Source: Candidatus Zixiibacteriota bacterium
Lineage (GTDB): Bacteria; Zixibacteria; MSB-5A5; GN15; JAAZOE01
Length of the DNA: 64,000 nt
Reading direction: 5' to 3'
NCBI GenBank assembly: GCA_023138975.1
Contig: JAGLON010000006.1
Span: 124,318 to 188,317 of the forward strand
Position 1 is the first letter of the stretch, and the number at the start of each line of letters is the position of its first letter. A program made the translations under genes and the position numbers. Under the pieces are notes generated by a model. The model was not told the origin of the DNA, ran no database searches, and worked only from the letters and a program-made list of their open reading frames with translations. Positions 45,202 to 56,301 of the stretch are shown piece by piece.

Positions 45202-45374
45202 TCCTTTCTCTTCACATGTTTTTTTATCATTGATATTCCCCAGTTCTACGGGAATGTATAAGTCATAATTTCATCTAATTATTTAGTGTGGCGATCATTA
45301 AGAAGCTACTTTCCTTTTTATTTGCGAATTTCTCGTTATAGTAATAGTCTGTATAAAGTCAGGGTTAAATTATC

Positions 45375-45893
45375 ATGAATGAAACACAGATTATAATTGG
45401 TGTGAGTTCCTGTCTGCTGGGCGAAGTTGTTCGCTATGATGGCGGGAATAGCCGTAACGAATGGGTTCTTGGCCTCCGGGAAAACGGTTTTACCTTGCTG
45501 CCGGTTTGCGCCGAACTGGAACTGGGGATGCCGGTTCCTCGTGAAAAAATCTGTCTGGTGGGCGACGCAGGAAATCCTAAATTAATCGGCGAAGATACCG
45601 GGCGAGACTGGACCGATGAGATGATCGCTTTTGCCCATAAGCGATTGGGGCGAGCAGATATGTCGAGGATGTCAGGTTTTATTCTCAAAGACAAATCACC
45701 CTCCTGTGGAATTGATAATGTTATGCGATTTTCCAGTTTGGGTGAGGTTCCTGCCCAAGACGGCACTGGTCTGTTTGCGCGAATTCTGTTACAACTCTAT
45801 CCCAACCTGCCGGTATTGGACAGCCGATTGATTGATGATGAGCGGGAGCGAGAGGAGTTTGTTAAAGGCGTGTTACAGTACTCACATGGCTAA
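45375..45893 (+). CDS. DUF523 protein (TudS-like)
   Basis: 172 aa. Conserved GVSSCLLGEVVRYDGG, LPVCAELELGMPVPRE and KDKSPSCGID supply three cysteines at positions that in the thiouracil desulfidase TudS bind a [4Fe-4S] cluster; family evidence only. May desulfurate thiouracil-like compounds. The stop codon falls inside a hairpin (45883-45902). Confidence 0.85.
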   Translation: MNETQIIIGVSSCLLGEVVRYDGGNSRNEWVLGLRENGFTLLPVCAELELGMPVPREKICLVGDAGNPKLIGEDTGRDWTDEMIAFAHKRLGRADMSRMSGFILKDKSPSCGIDNVMRFSSLGEVPAQDGTGLFARILLQLYPNLPVLDSRLIDDEREREEFVKGVLQYSHG

Positions 45894-45902
45894 AGCCATG
45901 TG
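45883..45902. repeat. CACATGGCT hairpin overlapping a stop codon
   Basis: CACATGGCT / AGCCATGTG, 9-bp perfect stem with a 2-nt loop. It overlaps the DUF523 stop. It resembles ACGGCTAAAACCGTG at 57069-57084, so it may be a small dispersed palindrome. Confidence 0.5.
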
Positions 45903-45980
45903 GTACCAAGTTTTTCATTGTCGCCAATAAGAAATATTTATTAGGATTTTTTCTTCTTTCTGAGGACTATTATTATATTA

Positions 45981-46020
45981 CGGCGGGTCACAATTTCACT
46001 TTGTGAAATCAAGACCCACC
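45981..46020. repeat. Nested palindrome
   Basis: GGGTC (45985-45989) and TTTCAC (45994-45999) answer GTGAAA (46003-46008) and GACCC (46013-46017). It lies just after the leftward pyruvate kinase gene and may act as its terminator hairpin. Confidence 0.45.
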
Positions 46021-46037
46021 GCAACGGGTAATTTTTT

Positions 46038-47063
46038 CTATATAGCTTTTGATTTTTCCGCAAAATCAATGATCTTCTGCATGATCTCAATCGTCTCGAC
46101 CGGATACTTTCCAATCGCTGTCTCGCCTGACAGCATAACATAATTGGTGCCATCCAAAATGGCGTTAGCCACGTCGCTAACCTCGGCCCTCGTTGGCCTC
46201 GGATTGGTAATCATGCTCTCCAGCATATGAGTCGCGGTAATAGCTGTTTTGAGACGTTGGCGGCATTTGTTAATCATTCTTTTTTGCAGAATTGGAACTT
46301 TATAAATTGGCAGCGACACGCCCAAATCGCCCCGGGCAACCATAATGCCGTCGGCAACATCAAGGATATCGTCGATATTTTTAATCCCGTCCAGATTCTC
46401 TATTTTGGCGATAATAGGGCAATTAAAATTCCGTTCATTCATGAAAGTCCTGATGTCAATTATATCCTGCCCGGTTCTGACAAACGATTGCGCGACAAAA
46501 TCGACCTTATTTGCAATCCCAAATTCAAGGTCGCGGCGATCTTTTTCGCCAAATCCGGTGAATGGGAATTGAGCACTTGGAATATTAATTCCCTTGTGCT
46601 CCTTGAGAAGGCCCGGGTTGATGACCCGGCAACGGATAGATTTTTCGCATATCTTGATTGCTTCCAGAGCAATATTTCCGTCATCGATAAAGATGGTACT
46701 GCCCGGTGCAACGGCTGTTAAGGGACCGTCGTAGTCCAAAGGGAGGGTCTGGTATTTAGTCGGTACGGGCTGATTAGCCAGAACAACTATCTGCCCGGCT
46801 AAAAGCTTGATGGTCGAAACGCCGAGATGTTCGAAGGTACCGATACGGATACGGAATCCTTCGAGGTCCTGGAGTAGTTTGGTTGGGTGAGAACTGTCCT
46901 GGTTCAGTCGTTTAATTACTTTAATGCGTTTCAGATGTTCGGCATGGGTACCATGAGAGAAATTGAGCCGGACCACACCCATTCCGGCTTTTATCATTCG
47001 GGATAGAACCGTTTTGGTCTGGCTGGCCGGGCCGATAGTGCAGATAATGCCGGTATTACTCAT
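46038..47063 (-). CDS. pyk: Pyruvate kinase, short form lacking the C-terminal domain
   Basis: 341 aa against about 470 usual. The A and B domains are complete: [53 protein letters not shown] (catalytic Lys), [17 protein letters not shown] (usually ATQML) and [16 protein letters not shown]. It stops right after the A domain; the regulatory C domain is absent. Makes ATP and pyruvate from phosphoenolpyruvate. No remnant of a C domain was seen downstream. Probably a naturally minimal enzyme without the classical effector site. Confidence 0.9.
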   Translation of the reverse strand: MSNTGIICTIGPASQTKTVLSRMIKAGMGVVRLNFSHGTHAEHLKRIKVIKRLNQDSSHPTKLLQDLEGFRIRIGTFEHLGVSTIKLLAGQIVVLANQPVPTKYQTLPLDYDGPLTAVAPGSTIFIDDGNIALEAIKICEKSIRCRVINPGLLKEHKGINIPSAQFPFTGFGEKDRRDLEFGIANKVDFVAQSFVRTGQDIIDIRTFMNERNFNCPIIAKIENLDGIKNIDDILDVADGIMVARGDLGVSLPIYKVPILQKRMINKCRQRLKTAITATHMLESMITNPRPTRAEVSDVANAILDGTNYVMLSGETAIGKYPVETIEIMQKIIDFAEKSKAI

Positions 47064-47421
47064 AAGATACCCTCAAGATGGAAGTTGTATTGTATTCAAA
47101 AAGTATACGAATCTGGTGTTGGACAGGCTACTAAAAAAGGGGCAATATCCACTTTCGCCAGGTGTCGCCTGTTGTAAGTTGTTGGAAAATAATCAATAAA
47201 ACGGTGTTGACTTTGGGCTTTATTGCCGTATATAGATATGTAAATTGAAAGCGTCCTGGATTATGGTTTTCTTTAAGATTTATTCTCCTGATCAATTCTC
47301 CCAGAATCTTAAGTAAGGACGAGGCGCAATAATGCGCGAAAATTTTATTAGTTTATCAGTGGTCGCGGAATAATGGTCAGGAGCCGCTCCGACGTGCGAT
47401 AAACGTAAGACGGAGAGTTGA
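47064..47421. other. Divergent spacer with long leader of the RRM gene
   Basis: 358 bp, non-coding. A promoter-like pair TTGACT (47207-47212) and TATATA (47229-47234) with 16-bp spacing points right, which would give the RRM gene a leader of about 180 nt. Confidence 0.4.
47207..47234 (+). promoter_or_regulatory. Candidate promoter of the RRM gene
   Basis: -35 TTGACT, 16-bp spacer, -10 TATATA; a TATAGA with 18-bp spacing is an alternative. It would leave a long untranslated leader, as in many cold-induced RNA-binding protein genes. Confidence 0.35.
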
Positions 47422-47766
47422 ATGAAAATCTATGTAGGAAACCTGTCGTACCAAGTGACAGAAGATGATCTTAGCCAGCTGTTTTCAGAATATGGCGAGA
47501 TCTCAAGTGTCAACATCATCAAGGACAAGTACAGTGGTGATTCCAAAGGTTTTGGATTTATCGAAATGGATGATGATGAAAAAGGCAAAGCAGCCATTGC
47601 CGGTCTGCACGAAACCGAGTTTAAGGGACGCAACATGAACGTCAACGAAGCTCGTCCTCGCACCGATAATCGCGGTGGCGGCGGCGGCGGTGGTCGTGGC
47701 GGCGGTGGCGGACGCGGCGGCGGCGGTGGTCAACGCGGCGGTGGCGGCGGCGGCGGACGTTGGTAG
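47422..47766 (+). CDS. RRM RNA-binding protein with glycine-rich tail
   Basis: 114 aa. One RRM (about 1-80) with RNP2 IYVGNL and RNP1 KGFGFIEM, then a Gly/Arg tail of about 30 residues (RGGGGGGGR). Such proteins in bacteria are usually cold-inducible RNA chaperones (cyanobacterial Rbp type). GGAGAG precedes the ATG by 6-7 bp. The tail DNA is a run of GGC/GGT codons. Confidence 0.95.
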   Translation: MKIYVGNLSYQVTEDDLSQLFSEYGEISSVNIIKDKYSGDSKGFGFIEMDDDEKGKAAIAGLHETEFKGRNMNVNEARPRTDNRGGGGGGGRGGGGGRGGGGGQRGGGGGGGRW

Positions 47767-47812
47767 ATCTTTGATTAGAATACCTGCTGTCTAAAGCAGT
47801 TTGAAAAAACTT

Positions 47813-47847
47813 ATAAGGGATTGACGCTATGTCGATCCCTTTTTTTG
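47813..47847 (+). terminator. Terminator of the RRM gene
   Basis: AAGGGATTGAC (47815-47825) pairs with GTCGATCCCTT (47831-47841), 11 bp with one wobble and a 5-nt loop, followed by T's. Confidence 0.9.
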
Positions 47848-48053
47848 TTGGGAATCATTGATGTAGTTCTATTACAAACTCTGGTATCCAAAGACGTTAG
47901 AGGTATAGATTATCGGGGCCGGGTGCCCCTATAGGGAATAGATATTGGCGAAATCGTAAATCAGCTCTATAATTATTTAAATTCAAACCATTATGCAAGA
48001 CCTTTATCAACATGCCCTTTAGCCGGGGGTATCTATTTTTGGCCCTTATAATC

Positions 48054-48764
48054 CTACTTCCTTAACGGTGTGCCGCATAACGATGACCATGTTTCACAAT
48101 CACATGGAGCTGGACCACCCTTGAAAGCGTAATTAATTAGATACACAGCATCACCAACGTTTGTCTGGCAATCACAGTTAGCGTCACCGCTGCACGTCGC
48201 ATACGGTTCTGGAGATGGGCCGCCCTTAAAGGCGTAGCTAATGATATAAACAGCATCACCCACATTTATATCAGCATCATTATTCGCATTTCCCGGAATG
48301 CAATCACAAACATCGCAGGTAACCGTTGCGCAATTGGAGCCATTCCCCTGATAAATACCGCCCTGTGATTGGCAATCTGCATCCGTTATATTATCCATAC
48401 AAGTTAAATTCGGCAAACAACAAGCGCCAGTAGGCGCTTCACATGTAACCGTTGCGCAATTGGAGCCATCCCCCTGATAAATGCCGCCCTGTGATTGGCA
48501 ATCCGCATCCGTTATATTATCCATACAAGTGAAATCCGGCAAACAGCAGGCACCGGTAGGCGCTTCACATGTAACCGTTGCGCAATTGGAGCCATCCCCT
48601 TGATAAATGCCGCCCTGTAATTGGCAATCTGCATCCGTTATATTATCCATACAAGTTAAATTCGGCAAACAACAAGCCCCAGTTTCCTGAGCAAAAGCAT
48701 CGGTTGCTCCAAAAAATAATATTCCTGCAAGGCTTACAATAGTGAAAAGATAAATACTTTTCAT
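48054..48764 (-). CDS. Secreted Cys-rich repeat protein with dockerin pair
   Basis: 236 aa. Signal peptide to about Ala25 (DAFA). Three tandem 42-residue repeats follow (about 28-153), each beginning TGACCLPNLTCMDNITDADC and holding six Cys, so three disulfides each are likely. Then two dockerin-like repeats (GNANNDADINVGDAVYIISY and GDANCDCQTNVGDAVYLINY), as in the C25 peptidase. Probably extracellular, binding or structural. Cys-rich repeats of this kind also occur in Planctomycetes, from memory. Confidence 0.85.
   Translation of the reverse strand: MKSIYLFTIVSLAGILFFGATDAFAQETGACCLPNLTCMDNITDADCQLQGGIYQGDGSNCATVTCEAPTGACCLPDFTCMDNITDADCQSQGGIYQGDGSNCATVTCEAPTGACCLPNLTCMDNITDADCQSQGGIYQGNGSNCATVTCDVCDCIPGNANNDADINVGDAVYIISYAFKGGPSPEPYATCSGDANCDCQTNVGDAVYLINYAFKGGPAPCDCETWSSLCGTPLRK
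48306..48683 (-). repeat. Three tandem 126-bp coding repeats
   Basis: Near-identical 126-bp units encoding the Cys-rich repeats. They differ at a few positions (for example Asn/Asp in LPNL/LPDF), so they are recent duplications with ongoing homogenisation. The third unit ends divergently before the dockerin. Confidence 0.85.
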
Positions 48765-49417
48765 ATATCCTCCCAGTTAGATAGCTTTATTATTTTAATG
48801 AATTGTACGTCTTCAGACAATTCGGACATCTGTAGTAGAAAGTTAAGACATAGTTCGCACTCTTGCAATAACCTTTTTATCGTTTCGTTTTCTCAATTTC
48901 ATCATTTGTTCTTAGATTCTTTGTCTGTCTTCAATTATTCTCACATTTCTCCGAACCGGATTTCACACATAGCGTTACAGCGAATTGGGTTCGTATGCTC
49001 ATTTTTAGCATATTTTTTTATTTGCCCGTTGTTTGTGTCATTTTTGAATATGGTTTTCATCTTACAATTTTCTGTCTTCATCATATTTCCTCTGAGATTG
49101 TGTTTATAATAGAAGGAGCTTTTGTGATTAGTGGCAAACTGGTAGTGAAATTGTATTTGGAGGCAGACGTTATGCAAACGAAGATGGATGAAATTGATAT
49201 ATGAGATTGATTAAATGCAACAAACCGTGGCACCCGGCTAACGTTATACAGCCTTATCTCATCCCAACCATGAATGGTTGGGGCACCCGGCTCTACGATT
49301 ATTATGTTTTTTACCTATGATAAGTCATGGAGAAAATATCTTTTCCCACCCCTAAATGCTTTAGTCCCGCATAGCGGGGGATGGAACAAGGCCTTATGAG
49401 GGCACCCGGCCTTAAAA
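48765..49417. repeat. Gene-free AT-rich stretch with short repeats
   Basis: 653 bp. Contains three copies of GGCACCCGGC (from 49231, 49282 and 49403), a palindrome CCAACCATGAATGGTTGG (49266-49283) and a partial copy of the TTTAGTCCCGCATAGCGGGG hairpin near 49361-49380, related to the GGCTATAGTCC motif. An open frame at 48798-49109 looks spurious. Confidence 0.5.
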
Positions 49418-50053
49418 CTATTGATTTCTTTTTTCATACAACGATAATGTAAGCGTCGAATCTGTTCCGGCATCAAGATGCAGTACATACCTACTACCAA
49501 GAACAAAGAATGGGCAATACTCACCAATATTTAAATCTGTATAAATATGCAAATTCTCACACAAAGCAAAACCGGTTGAATCATCGGATTTAGGAGTGCC
49601 ATTAAGAGCACATGTGTCAAATTTAACTTCGAGGAAATATGGCGCATCTGGTGTGAATTGACCATACCTGGTTGCCATGCACGAAATCCCATTGCCCCAT
49701 AATGGGGACTCTACTACATCAACAGTTTCAGTTTGGACTGATATTCTTTTCGTGTTTAATAAAACACCAATATATGTAACTTGTGAAAGAGAGTCCCTTA
49801 ATGCATCTCGTTCAGTAGTCAATGTTTGTATTTTGATTTCCCCTGACGCAATATCAGTATACCTTCTTGTTAATTGGTTTTCATAAAAGTCTTTTACAGG
49901 ACCGAGTACAATAGGGGTAAAGATGAATTGAACAATGACCCATGTAATACCAACCCCAAAGAGGAAATAGAATACTCGGTGACGCCTTCCAAACCATTCA
50001 TCGATTTGTTGCCAAATTCCCTTGCCTTCAACTGGGTCATTTACATTTGCCAT
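49418..50053 (-). CDS. Single-pass membrane protein, unknown function
   Basis: 211 aa. ATG at 50053 has GGGAGG 5 bp before it; the frame extends to 50107 but without support. One membrane helix (about 28-50: FYFLFGVGITWVIVQFIF), a short coiled coil (TTERDALRDSLSQV), then a beta-rich domain with Cys residues (about 105-205) outside. Divergent from the next gene. No family recognised. Confidence 0.6.
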   Translation of the reverse strand: MANVNDPVEGKGIWQQIDEWFGRRHRVFYFLFGVGITWVIVQFIFTPIVLGPVKDFYENQLTRRYTDIASGEIKIQTLTTERDALRDSLSQVTYIGVLLNTKRISVQTETVDVVESPLWGNGISCMATRYGQFTPDAPYFLEVKFDTCALNGTPKSDDSTGFALCENLHIYTDLNIGEYCPFFVLGSRYVLHLDAGTDSTLTLSLYEKRNQ

Positions 50054-50122
50054 AATTCCTCCCGTAAAAATAATAGATATGATAATTAGATTTGACATAG
50101 TTATCAATAATAATGTATCTTT

Positions 50123-50608
50123 ATGTCTATGAATGTGAAACGGTTTGTCGCAAAAGAATGGTTGTACATAGCCGGATTTGCTATTGGCTGTATAGCACTA
50201 TTTTTATTAAATGAAAACTCTTGGAAACCAACACGGGAAGATTATCCCAATATTTATACTTATGAACAATTGTTTGACATGAGTTATGAAGACGCGAGAA
50301 AAACAGTAAAAGAGGTACAAGAAAATTTACCTGAATCTGTATTAGATAGTATTCGTAATTTATATGTGTATGGCGATTCTACAGAAACTGCTAAGGAAAG
50401 GTATGCAATAAACGAAAACCGTTATAAGGCCTATGTCAAAATGGGACGAATAAAGGCAGCAAAAGCTGAATTAAAGTATCGTAGTCATGAAGAATGGCAC
50501 TATATCATTAAATTATCAATTGTTATTGCCTATCCAGTCTTCCTTCTTATCAGGTCATTCATATGGGCTTTTCGCCAAGTTAGAAAGAAACCTCCAGCTA
50601 CAAATTAA
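50123..50608 (+). CDS. Two-helix membrane protein, unknown function
   Basis: 161 aa with membrane helices at about 13-30 and 127-150 and a charged loop between (YEDARKTVKEVQENLPESVL). AT-rich. The start could be the second ATG two codons on; no ribosome site. Between two other orphan membrane proteins. Confidence 0.55.
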   Translation: MSMNVKRFVAKEWLYIAGFAIGCIALFLLNENSWKPTREDYPNIYTYEQLFDMSYEDARKTVKEVQENLPESVLDSIRNLYVYGDSTETAKERYAINENRYKAYVKMGRIKAAKAELKYRSHEEWHYIIKLSIVIAYPVFLLIRSFIWAFRQVRKKPPATN

Positions 50609-50672
50609 TCGCATTCGAAGGACTATTTAATCAAGGGGGTAAAATAAGCAGGTTGGGAAGAGAGTTAATATA

Positions 50673-51197
50673 ATGACGGAGTTTCAGGATAAGATTGTAT
50701 TCCCAGCAGTATTTCTATTGATAATGCTATCCATCGCACTTACTACAATCTATTTACCAGAAATTACATTAGCAACAATCATCATAGGTATTGTGATTAT
50801 TCCTCTATGTCATGTAGTGTATTGTCAATATAGGCTTCTGAGAAGTCTATTAAAAAAACGATCTGCCATAATTACAACAAAATCTATGCAATATAAAAAG
50901 TCCTTTAAAAGGAGCTGTATTTTCCTTGTTTGCACTTGGTTGCTCCTTCGCATTTCGGGAGATGATGCAGTGTGTGGCTTTGTTGAAAGATACATTGTGA
51001 ATTGCCATCTTGAAACCATTGATGGCTATGATACGATAACGTACATATATTATTCTGGTAGCTCAGTTTGTGACTTCATATTGAATAAGTTTATTGCAAT
51101 ATTTCATGTAATTGCAATAGTGAATGGAGTGTTAATTTATCTGAATCATAGAATTATCAGGAAAATCGAGAGGCTGCAAACAGAATTACCCAAATAG
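50673..51197 (+). CDS. Multi-pass membrane protein, unknown function
   Basis: 174 aa with about four membrane helices (about 8-26, 32-50, 82-97, 140-158) and a basic cytoplasmic loop (LLKKRSAIITTKSMQYKKSF). AT-rich like the two preceding genes. GGGAAGAGAG precedes the ATG. No motif recognised. Confidence 0.55.
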   Translation: MTEFQDKIVFPAVFLLIMLSIALTTIYLPEITLATIIIGIVIIPLCHVVYCQYRLLRSLLKKRSAIITTKSMQYKKSFKRSCIFLVCTWLLLRISGDDAVCGFVERYIVNCHLETIDGYDTITYIYYSGSSVCDFILNKFIAIFHVIAIVNGVLIYLNHRIIRKIERLQTELPK

Positions 51198-51275
51198 TAC
51201 AATAACTCCAAAATCTTGTTTTTAGGTAAGTCCCATTTACAATTCAAATCCGAAATTCTCATTTTCAAAAAAGTC

Positions 51276-51447
51276 GAAGGTTCGACCCAGTTAGTAGGGC
51301 ACGAGCACCCCTTTGGGGCATTGTAACCCCGTGCTTGTGCCATTGTTGCGGAAGCTACAGAAGGGAAGGCAGGAGCTTCCTTGATACTCTCGGAACCCTC
51401 GAAATTTCACTTCGCTCAATTTTCGGGCAGGGCTCTTGCCCTACTTA
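51276..51447. repeat. GTAG-headed palindrome pair (REP/BIME-like)
   Basis: On the plus strand GTAG (51294-51297) is followed by GGCACGAGCAC (51298-51308) pairing with GTGCTTGTGCC (51331-51341). On the minus strand a second GTAG unit at 51427-51444 reads GTAGGGCAAGAGCCCTGCCC. Opposed units like these resemble the bacterial interspersed mosaic elements mobilised by RAYT transposases; one RAYT is at 60.7 kb. Confidence 0.65.
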
Positions 51448-51485
51448 GTTCAATATTTAAGGAAAATTGTTGAGTGCAAAAAAAA

Positions 51486-51558
<73 letters not shown>

Positions 51559-51563
51559 ATTAT

Positions 51564-51638
51564 TGGTGAGGGTGGAAGGGATTGAACCTTCGACCACCTG
51601 CTTAAAAGGCAGATGCTCTACCCCTGAGCTACACCCCC
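51564..51638 (-). tRNA. tRNA-Lys (anticodon TTT)
   Basis: GGGGGTG...CACCCTC acceptor stem, D-arm GGGGTAGAGC, anticodon stem TCTGC/GCAGG with loop CTTTTAA, T-loop TTCAATC. Discriminator A followed by encoded CCA (51564-51566). It is transcribed first, 5 bp ahead of the second tRNA-Lys. Confidence 0.95.
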
Positions 51639-51830
51639 AGCCATATTTTTATCAGGCCGGAAATATATGAGAAATAGGGTAAATGTCAAGTTGCTTTTTC
51701 GGCCTTTTAATATCTACGCAAAATTATCAAATTTTGCAATTGTTTTCGCAGATTTTGAAACCGGACTTGATTTTTACTGTTTTATTATCTATAACTTAAT
51801 GCTCTTAGAAAATTAAACGGAAAGAACTAA

Positions 51831-54218
51831 ATGCGTTATTTACACAATAATGAGAAACTGGAAATTAAAAGTCAGATGCCGATGATTCCCCTGCGGGACG
51901 TGGTCATCTTTCCTTACATGATATATCCTCTGCTGATCGGGCGGAAAATGACCGTTAATGCTCTTCAAGAGGCGATGGTCAGGGATAAAATAGTCTTTTT
52001 AGTCACGCAAAAAGACCCGACTGTGGATAATCCTACCAAGTCGGACCTTTATTCGGTCGGCGTCACCGCGCGTATTCTGCAGGTCATGAAACTGCCGAAC
52101 GGCACGATTAAAGTCTTAATCGAGGGGCTTTTCCGGGCCCGGATACAGTCGATGAAAAAGACCGGCTCGTATCAATCAGCCCGTATTCATGTCATCGAAC
52201 CGGAACGGAACATCGATGACACTGAAACCGAGGCGCTGGCCCGGCGGGTTATGGATTTATTTACCGATTATGTTCACCGCAACCGCAGAATTCCTAATGA
52301 GGTCGTATCGCAGTTATCCAGTTTTGCCGATCATCGTCGTCTTGCTGACACTATTTCGGCGCATATTGTACAGAAAAACGAGCAGAAACAGAAAATCCTC
52401 GAAAGCGAAACAATCAAGAGCCAATTATATGTATTGATAGATTTGCTGACATCGGAGATTGAGATATTAAAAATCGAACAGCGTATTGACGGTTCGGTGC
52501 GAGATTCATTATCCCGCAGTCAGCGCGAGTATTATCTTCAACAGCAGATGAAAGCTATCAAAGAAGAACTTGGCCAGTATGACGATAGCGCCGGAGAAAT
52601 CGATGAACTCTATGCCAAATTAGATGAAATTGATCCGCCGGAGCAGGTTCGTGCCCGGGCTGAGGAGGAAATCAAGAAGCTTTCCCGGATGCATCCATAT
52701 TCGGCCGAGGCCGGCGTTGTCCGTGGTTATCTCGAATGGCTTCTCGTGATACCGTGGAATACAACAACCGATGACCGCACAAATTTCAGGCAAGTACAGA
52801 AAATACTCGATGAGGATCATTACGGTCTGGAGAAACCGAAGAAGCGAATCATGGAGCATCTGGCGGTTTTAAAAATGGCCGGTAAGGTGCGCGGGCCGAT
52901 TCTTTGTCTCGTAGGGCCTCCCGGAGTTGGTAAGACTTCGATAGGAAAATCGGTTGCACGGGCGCTGGATAGGAAATTTGTTCGCATGTCATTGGGCGGT
53001 ATTCATGATGAAGCCGAAATCCGTGGTCACCGCCGGACATATATCGGCTCAATGCCGGGCAGGATTATTCAGTCGATAAAGAAATCTGGTTCTTCAAATC
53101 CGGTGTTTTTACTGGACGAAGTTGACAAAATTGGAGCCGATTTCCGGGGCGATCCGGCGGCGGCACTTTTGGAAGTCCTCGATCCGGAACAGAACATAGC
53201 TTTTTCGGATAATTACCTCGAACTGGATTATGACTTATCCGAAGTACTGTTCCTGACAACAGCGAATACGCTGATGGATATTCCGTTTCCGCTTCAAGAT
53301 CGTATGGAAATTATCCGCCTCCCCGGATATTTAGAATTCGAGAAAGTTGGGATTGCCCGGAAGTTCTTGATTCCGAAAATCAAGGTGGCGCAGGCGATTA
53401 AAAAAGTTAAAGTCACTATTTCCGATGAATCGATTCTGTTTATAATTCGCGATTATACCCGTGAAGCTGGAGTGCGTGAGTTGGAGCGTCAGCTTACTTC
53501 GGTATTTCGGAAAATTACCCTCAAGGAAGTAACCCGCAAGAAAAAAGGCGGCTACAAGATTACTCCGAAAGAGGTTGCTAAACTCATCGGTGCGCCGATT
53601 TATCAGTTTGGCGAAGTTCCTAAAGTTGCCGAGCCGGGTTATGTGGTTGGGTTAGCCTGGACCGAGGTTGGCGGCGAAGTTCTTCCGATTGAGGTTTCTT
53701 TGATTTCGGGGTCATACAAATTGACCATGACCGGTAAACTCGGCGAGGTCATGCAGGAATCTGCTCAAGCAGGACTGACATATATTCGGGCCAATGCCGA
53801 ACGGTTTGGAATTGATCCGAAGGTTATTAGCGAGACTGAAATTCATATTCATATTCCCGAAGGTGCCATCCCCAAAGAGGGGCCATCGGCCGGTATTACA
53901 ATGATTACAGCGATGCTGTCGGCCTTTACGGATACTCCGGTATCAACCAAAATTGCGATGACCGGCGAAATTTCTCTGACCGGAGATATTATTCCGGTTG
54001 GTGGTCTGAATGAGAAGCTGTTGGCAGCTAAACGCCTTGGTATCAACGAAATAATAGTACCGTTCAAGAATGCCAAGGATATCTCAGAACTTCCGAAAGA
54101 GCTGGTCAAAGGTCTTAAGCTGCGTAAAGTCAAAAAGGTTGACGACGCGCTGAAGATTATCTTCGGCAAGGAATTTGTCAAAAAAGCCAAAAAAAGAACC
54201 TCGAAGAAAAGCGGTTGA
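51831..54218 (+). CDS. lon: ATP-dependent protease Lon
   Basis: 795 aa. N-terminal substrate-binding domain (MPMIPLRDVVIFPYMIYPL), AAA+ module (Walker A GPPGVGKTSIGKS, Walker B PVFLLDEVDKIG) and C-terminal protease with Ser686 in KEGPSAGITM and Lys729 in GGLNEKLLAAK, the catalytic dyad 43 residues apart as in E. coli. Degrades misfolded and regulatory proteins in the cytoplasm. The tail is Lys-rich. Confidence 0.97.
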   Translation: MRYLHNNEKLEIKSQMPMIPLRDVVIFPYMIYPLLIGRKMTVNALQEAMVRDKIVFLVTQKDPTVDNPTKSDLYSVGVTARILQVMKLPNGTIKVLIEGLFRARIQSMKKTGSYQSARIHVIEPERNIDDTETEALARRVMDLFTDYVHRNRRIPNEVVSQLSSFADHRRLADTISAHIVQKNEQKQKILESETIKSQLYVLIDLLTSEIEILKIEQRIDGSVRDSLSRSQREYYLQQQMKAIKEELGQYDDSAGEIDELYAKLDEIDPPEQVRARAEEEIKKLSRMHPYSAEAGVVRGYLEWLLVIPWNTTTDDRTNFRQVQKILDEDHYGLEKPKKRIMEHLAVLKMAGKVRGPILCLVGPPGVGKTSIGKSVARALDRKFVRMSLGGIHDEAEIRGHRRTYIGSMPGRIIQSIKKSGSSNPVFLLDEVDKIGADFRGDPAAALLEVLDPEQNIAFSDNYLELDYDLSEVLFLTTANTLMDIPFPLQDRMEIIRLPGYLEFEKVGIARKFLIPKIKVAQAIKKVKVTISDESILFIIRDYTREAGVRELERQLTSVFRKITLKEVTRKKKGGYKITPKEVAKLIGAPIYQFGEVPKVAEPGYVVGLAWTEVGGEVLPIEVSLISGSYKLTMTGKLGEVMQESAQAGLTYIRANAERFGIDPKVISETEIHIHIPEGAIPKEGPSAGITMITAMLSAFTDTPVSTKIAMTGEISLTGDIIPVGGLNEKLLAAKRLGINEIIVPFKNAKDISELPKELVKGLKLRKVKKVDDALKIIFGKEFVKKAKKRTSKKSG

Positions 54219-54326
54219 CTATAGCGGGATATAAAAAACTTTAAAAGTACTTGCCTCAAGCCGGATTACTCTTTAGTTTAGTCCGGCTCCAGTATCAGCA
54301 ATAGCTCTAGCGGAGGTTGAAGAACT

Positions 54327-56206
<1,880 letters not shown>

Positions 56207-56269
56207 TTTCCCACCCGTAATTAGAAATCTGGTAACCCATGGCTTCGCCAAGGGGATTGATGAATTTGA

Positions 56270-56300
56270 AAAAGGACAGATTGTTATCTGTCCTTTTTTA
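56270..56300 (+). terminator. Terminator of purA
   Basis: AAAGGACAGA / TCTGTCCTTT stem with a 6-nt loop, followed by T's, 66 bp past the stop. Confidence 0.9.
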
Positions 56301-56301
56301 T

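Noticed and set aside
48306..48683. Three regular repeats considered as a CRISPR-like array
   Set aside because: Units are contiguous, in frame and encode a Cys-rich protein; there are no spacers and no cas genes.
48798..49109. Open frame of 103 codons after the Cys-rich protein
   Set aside because: Phe/Ser-rich translation of AT-rich DNA, no ribosome site, no recognisable domain.
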